Of a stretch of 64,000 nucleotides of DNA, positions 58,989-64,000 are shown piece after piece. Origin of the DNA: Coptis chinensis (Eukaryota > Streptophyta > Magnoliopsida > Ranunculales > Ranunculaceae); contig CM027381.1 in NCBI GenBank assembly GCA_015680905.1, positions 21,243,501 to 21,307,500 on the forward strand, written 5' to 3'. Positions within the stretch are counted from its first letter, which is position 1; each line of letters opens with the position of its first letter. The notes beneath the pieces are model-generated. The model ran no database searches, had not been told where the DNA came from, and saw only the letters and a program-made list of their open reading frames with translations. The translations under genes were made by a program, and so were the position numbers.

Positions 58989-61915
58989 CTATCTCTTACT
59001 TAACCTCTTTGGAGCATCCAAGACAACATGCCAATTATATCTACTCAAATCCCTGCAATAAAAAACTTGTTTAGCTTCAGAAGCGAGAATAAAGGGCTCA
59101 TCAACTACATTTGTATTCCTCATGAACCTCCCAAGATTTACAAATACCAAGTTTGTATCCGGATCAACTATGCAACCATTTGTTTTATCCTCAATTCGCA
59201 CCCAATCATAGTAGAACACAGTTTTTTTGAATTCTACATAATCAAGTTCAAGAATTCTTTTGACAACTCCATAGTAAGTGACTTCATCATCAACAAGATT
59301 CATATCCTTGGCACTTTCCCTAAAACTAGTCACAACCCTCATTGAGACCCCACTACTTTGTGTTGTTGTCATTGATTCAGAATCTGATGTATAAAAAGCA
59401 TACCCGTTCACTATGTATCTATTATATGACATCGCTGTAAAAGATGGACCATCAACAATCTTCTTGAAAATAGATTCTTCTTCATTTTTTAGCTGTAGTC
59501 TTAACCAAGGAATGTAATCTAACTCTTTTTCTTGACTGCCCCTACAATTTTTACCCCTTGATTTATGACTTTGGAGGCATACTTGGTACTTCCTGTGAAA
59601 ATAATAAAAATTCAGGATAATTGACATGTAGAACTCAAGTATTAACTACCAAAACAGTGGTAAATGCATGACTTAGTTTTCCCACTCAACATTTTTTGGA
59701 GAATGCGTCAAAACCTACTTGCGAACTTGTTGATACTCTACATTTGGAAGAACGTATTGCTTTCCCTTTTTATCCATAGGGTGTGCACTTTCGATATCAT
59801 CATTCATGATCACCCTTCTCCCATTCTTATGGCTTCCCAAGTTGCCATCATGAATGTACTCCATGCAGTACATCATCGCCTCTTCCACAAGGTATTGCTC
59901 TTGAATGCAACCCTCTACAAAAGTCTGATTGGTCACATACCTTTTATAAGTCTTCATCATCTTGTGCATGTGCCATTAATTAATAAAAAATGACATACTA
60001 ATCACATAAAAAGAATATTGTGAACTTTACTCACCTCTCAAACGAATGCATCCACCTATATCTAACAGGTTCACAAATTTGTGCCTCTTCCGCTAAGTGC
60101 ACAACAAGGTGTATCATTGAAACAAAAAATGAAGGTGGGAGTATTTTTCAAAGACACATAAAGTTTCCACGATGAGTATTCTCATGGTTGAAAGCTTTGC
60201 ACGACAAATAACTTTGGAGCATAGGATGTTAAAGAATAAAGACAATTGGCGAATAGCTTCACGCAATGGCTTGTGTTTTTTGAATAGATGCATCAATAAC
60301 ACAGGCAATAAATGTTGTAAAAGGATGTGATAGTCATGCGATTTTAGGTTCTTGAGTTGAAAGTCCTCCAAGTCCACATTATGTTTCCAATTTCCACTAT
60401 ATCCAACAGGAACCTTCAATTGGTGCAAAGTTATACAAATCAAAACTTTCTCTTGCCGAGAAAAAGAAAAAACACCTATTGGATAAGACCACTTGTCATT
60501 CTTCATTACCGGCCACAAGTGTTTCTTTATCTTCCTAGCCTTAAGGTCCAAATGGGCTTCGAGTCCATCTTTACTCTTACCTGTACCCATGATTGTTGCA
60601 AACAGAATTTCTACAACATTTTTTTCCACGTGCATCACATCTAGATTGTGGCAAATAGGCAGATGCTACAGGAATTAAATATGTAAGTGAATATATGGAT
60701 ATGTATACATAAAGTTACATGATATACTACTACACAAATGTTAAAAATACCTCCCAATATGACAATGTAAAGAAGATAGAATCCTTTGAAAATGCTGAAT
60801 TTTCTAGTTCTTTAATTCTTTTTCTCTTCTTCTTCCTTCCTTCCAGTGTATCCGGCACCTTACCAAACTTGTTCATAATTTGACTCATTTTAATTTTTAC
60901 TTGAGAACTCTTTAAACGAATAGGACGCTTACCATGTTCTACATTGCCATTAAATTGTGCCCTCTGGACTCTAAAGCGATGATTCGGGTCTGCTAGGAAC
61001 TTTCGATGACCCATATAAGCAAACTTTTTTCCGTGCTTCAGCCAAGTAGAATTTGTATCTTCACTACAAATAGGACATGCATACCTTCCCGCCGTTTTAC
61101 GTCTAGAAAGATGGTGAAACGCAGGAAAATCGTGTATCACCCACAAGCAAATTGCCTTCATAGTAAATGTCTCTTTAACATGGGTGTCATATGATTCAAC
61201 TCCAGCACCCCATAACTATTGTAGCTCTTCGATTAAAGGCTATAAGAAGACGTCGATATTATCCCCTGGGCTACTTAAACCAGGAATTAGAAGTGTCAAC
61301 ATACTAAACTCTTTCCGCATGCACAATGATGGAGGCAGATTGTATGGAGTAATCATAACAGGCCAGCAACTATAAGTGTTGCTTTTGTTCCCAAATGGAT
61401 TAAATCCATCTGTTGCAATCCCCAATCTAACATTACGTGGCTCTGCAGCAAACTCAGACCATTTAAGATTAATTGAGTTCCACATGGAAGAATCAACAGG
61501 ATGACGCATATAGCGTTGGTCAGAAACTGCATTTGCTAGCCATTTCATATTCTCTACAATCCATGGTATGCTATACATCTTTTGCAATCTCTTGGTCAAA
61601 GGAAAATACCTTAGCTTCTTCCATGGTTTAATCTTAGCCTTCGATTTTAACGGGTTCACTGGTTGCCATCTCTTTTTACCACAAGTGGGACAACTAATCA
61701 AATCTTTATATTTGTCACCCCAGTATATAATATAGTCATTTGGGCATGCATCAATAATTTCGCACTTCATGCGAAGAGGTTTGATCAAGTTCTTAGCAGC
61801 ATAGGTCTTCTCAGGTAGTGTATTCTCTTCTGGTAGAGTCTTTTTAAGGAATTGCAGCAACTCTATGAAGCTACTATTAGACCACTTGTGTCTAGCTTTC
61901 ATGCTTGATAAATTG
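58989..61915 (-). pseudogene. tnp2-type CACTA transposase (Transposase_21, DUF4218, DUF4216), broken
   Basis: From the right: KARHKWSNSSFIELLQF, YWGDKYKDLISCPTCGKKRW, EPRNVRLGIATDGFNPFGNK, WPVMITPYNLPPSLC and LLIPGLSSPGDNIDVFL (61902-61240), the tnp2 core. Two TAG codons follow in the same frame (61242-61240 and 61218-61216). Then come ICLWVIHDFPAFHHLSR, YACPICSEDTNSTWLKHGKK and HRKFLADPNHRFR to a donor at 60750. The exon 60665-60035 has HNLDVMHVEKNVVEILF and DUF4218 blocks (LKSHDYHILLQHLLPVLL, ICSKVI), with a lost base near 60145. The next exon is about 59969-59719. The last exon, 59592-58989, carries DUF4216 (YIVNGYAFYTSDSESMTTTQ, ILELDYVEFKKTVFYYDWVR). The N-terminus is removed by F. This is the enzyme that would cut the CACTA ends. 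Confidence 0.9.
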
Positions 61916-63407
61916 TAAAATGAATAGTTTACCTACGAAATGAACGATGAATTCAAAACGTAAGTAAACTAAAACTGATCTTTTAGTCTCTTATGTTTAT
62001 CAAAGCTTCTACTCTCGATGCGAATTGCACTAAGTGGAGTAGGAAGTTCGTTCCACTCCTAGTTCCCTAGCATGGATTGTTTTCTAAGTCTAAGAAATCA
62101 GTCTTAAGTCTAATGAGAGCTTTACGAAATGTTATGCTAACAAGACGCGTTAATTTAAATAACGAGATATAATAAATAACAAGATAAAATATAAACTAAA
62201 GTTAATCTACAAAGCTACGGAAATACGATTGTTTGAATCTAGATAAATAAATTTAGGGGAATTGAATCCACCTCGAATCCAACTTAACGACCTAGCGTAG
62301 AATGTTGTATCTCAATTCTCACGCGTTCTTCACGGAGAATTTGAAGTTCTAATCCCTAGTGTTCATGGCATTCCTACGGATACTAACTAGCATGTGAGGT
62401 CGTCCACCCATTCTCATGGCGAAACACGACCTTCTAGAGTGGAATAGATTCTACAACCAATTCTATACTAACCACTAAGTTTTCATCAAGGCTTCATCAA
62501 CCCCTCTAATGGAGGTTTTAGCCTTGATTCATCAAACTAACATTTCCCATTGAATCTAAACTAAACATAATGTAAGAAATTAAGATTTACTTACTTAAAC
62601 AATAATGAATCTAATTTAATGGTTGGAATGAAATAAGAACAAGAATTGAAATTAGATCTAGAATGGAAATGACCAAATTCGAAATTGACAAACTAACTAT
62701 TTTATTTATCTAATCAATTAGGAACAATGATTCAAAGATTTAATCTAAAACAGGAATTGAAATGGAACTAAAACTTAATTAATTAATAAAACTAGATCTA
62801 GAATTCTATATATTAATTTAGGTCTAACTAGCTACTATTAACAAAGAGCTAAGCTTTTGTTTTTATACATTCAGATCCAAAAATCGTGCATGGGCTTGGA
62901 GCCATGTTTTGGGCCGGAAGAATCGTGCCCAAAACCCAATTCTTTCAAATCAAAAGGCCTCTTGGTGTAGTTCACTTCAAGAGACTTTTCGTCCACGTCT
63001 GCTCCTCTGATTGGGTCAAGACTTGGACCATTGGAAAGCTCTTTCCGAGCCGGTCGTTTTGACATAAGGTAGGCCCAATTCGAGGTCCGAGTCTAAAGAT
63101 ATGGTCTTCGGAAGTTCTGTTGACTTTTGTTATTTTGTTTACTTTGCGTGGACTTTGACTTTTCATCTTTTGACCGGGCTTTACAAAGGCTTCGTCTTCT
63201 TGAATCTTGGCCTTTAATCACCGAACTCCTTAGTAACCAACCATTGCTCCTTTATCTCATCAAAGTGGCACATTCCGCGCATAATTGACTTTGAAGCCCG
63301 AAATACATAAAAACACGTAATCGGTATTAACTCTTACTTATTACTCACATAATTGGTCTAAAAGTATGACTGCTAAGGGTTAAAACTACAGTTTTGGACT
63401 CTTATCA
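61916..63407 (-). repeat. 3' LTR of element F
   Basis: 1492 bp from TGATAA to TTATCA. U5 hairpin arms are at 61926-61937 and 61959-61970, the CCTCTAATGGAGG box at 62502-62523, and the TATAAAA candidate at 62867-62861. It is close to the LTRs of D. Confidence 0.92.
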
Positions 63408-64000
63408 ACCACCCCAAATAGCATTTTGCTTGTCCTCAAGCAAATATGAGAAATTAGCATAAGTGACCAAAAATGGAGTTCTATCTACTCTCTCGTCTCA
63501 CTGAAAGCGATTGCATTGACCATATGCAACAAGGCCTTAAACCACTAGGAATTCCCTAGTGGACGAAGTTATAGCCCTCGTGAGAGTTTTCCAGTGAAGG
63601 TACTCACAAACTTCATCTATACTACAACGACTAAGAAATAAAACTATTGTTTTCTCCTTCATGTCTCAACTATCTATACATCTCACTAGCAAATACATAA
63701 GAATAACCCAGTCAGAACCCTAAGCTAATATATGCATAATAATCAATCATCTAAAATAAACATATAACAATGAGTAATACTATGAAATGTAATAGCAGGT
63801 CCGTTTCTGAAAACTCGGAATAGCGTCCTTAAGTAGGTCCTCACATAAATGTCAAGACAAAAACCACTCTGATTTTTCCACTCAAGTTTCGCTGCTCCAG
63901 TGTGCAGTGGGCACACTTTACCTTACAATCTCAATGACAACAAGGAAGCCGGAGTCGATCAAACACATCTGCCACTTACTATCACACTAACCTAATCCTA
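63408..64000 (-). other. Polypurine tract and 3' domain of element F (partial)
   Basis: ACCACCCCAAATAG is the complement of the polypurine tract, next to GCTTGTCCTCAAGC. The sequence then matches Z 2330-1740 in reverse. No gene. Confidence 0.82.

Larger units (their letters stand above)
51736..61915 (-). mobile_element. CACTA (En/Spm) DNA transposon, 3' end complete, 5' part cut by element F
   Basis: The left boundary is CACTATGTCAAAACAGG, a CACTA-type terminal repeat, preceded by AAT, which may be half of the 3-bp duplication. Two genes lie on the minus strand: tnp2-type (58989-61915) upstream and TNP1/Ptta-type (52391-58489) downstream, the usual En/Spm order. The element continues to the right of F outside the window. 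Its tnp2 gene has stops and a frameshift, so this copy is inactive. Confidence 0.88.
61916..64000 (-). mobile_element. Element F: 3' part of an Athila-like gypsy element, minus strand
   Basis: A complete 3' LTR (61916-63407) is followed by a polypurine tract and the start of the non-coding 3' domain. The rest is beyond the window. It interrupts the tnp2 coding sequence; the duplication cannot be tested. Confidence 0.9.

Noticed and set aside
59028..59345. 105-codon plus-strand ORF
   Set aside because: Antisense to the DUF4216 exon of tnp2.
1..64000. Host protein-coding gene or RNA gene
   Set aside because: Every long frame was explained by a transposable element or its shadow, and no tRNA or rRNA sequence was recognised apart from the PBS matches.

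Overview
This window is a block of nested transposable elements from a flowering-plant nuclear genome. I see no host gene, rRNA or tRNA gene, CRISPR array or bacterial operon. Evidence for a plant: Athila-like Ty3/gypsy retrotransposons primed by a tRNA-Asp-like primer-binding site, a Ty1/copia remnant, a CACTA (En/Spm) DNA transposon with tnp2-type and Ptta/En/Spm-type genes, GT-AG introns, and long AT-rich LTRs. The species cannot be named from the sequence.

Layout. 1-3838 is the 3' end of gypsy element Z (+). 3839-4989 holds a minus-strand copia-LTR-like remnant and a broken copia RT-RNase H. Element A (4995-13863, +, TSD ATTGT) sits inside that RNase H region and carries a MITE in its 5' LTR. 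The copia element resumes at 13869 and its 3' LTR starts at 14045. Gypsy element B (LTR 14691-15650) lies inside that LTR. Element C (16348-51639, +, TSD GTAAC) lies inside B, D (23050-50244, +, TSD CACTC) inside C, and E (31708-44005, minus, TSD GCCAC) inside D. A CACTA transposon starts at 51736 and runs right on the minus strand (TNP1-like gene, then tnp2). It is cut at 61916 by element F (minus), which leaves the window. The deepest stack is copia > B > C > D > E.

How the parts relate. The gypsy copies Z, A, C, D, E and F share LTR boxes and a long non-coding 3' domain; the tRNA-Asp-like PBS is visible in A, B, C, D and E. Only D has reverse transcriptase, RNase H and integrase, and all are broken. 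A, C and E carry gag and protease, but the RT-RNase H-integrase segment is replaced by a different C-terminal coding region. That region ends in a short conserved module in which many codon differences are synonymous. D and E also carry two related env-like or unknown ORFs (X and Y). Each block ends in a TTTGGGGGTGG polypurine-like tract, suggesting modular assembly. The most interesting possibility is this family of gag-protease partner elements with its own conserved replacement domain.

All coding regions of useful length are interrupted by stops or frameshifts. Many are single-base differences in repeats, so assembly error is a real alternative for some of them.
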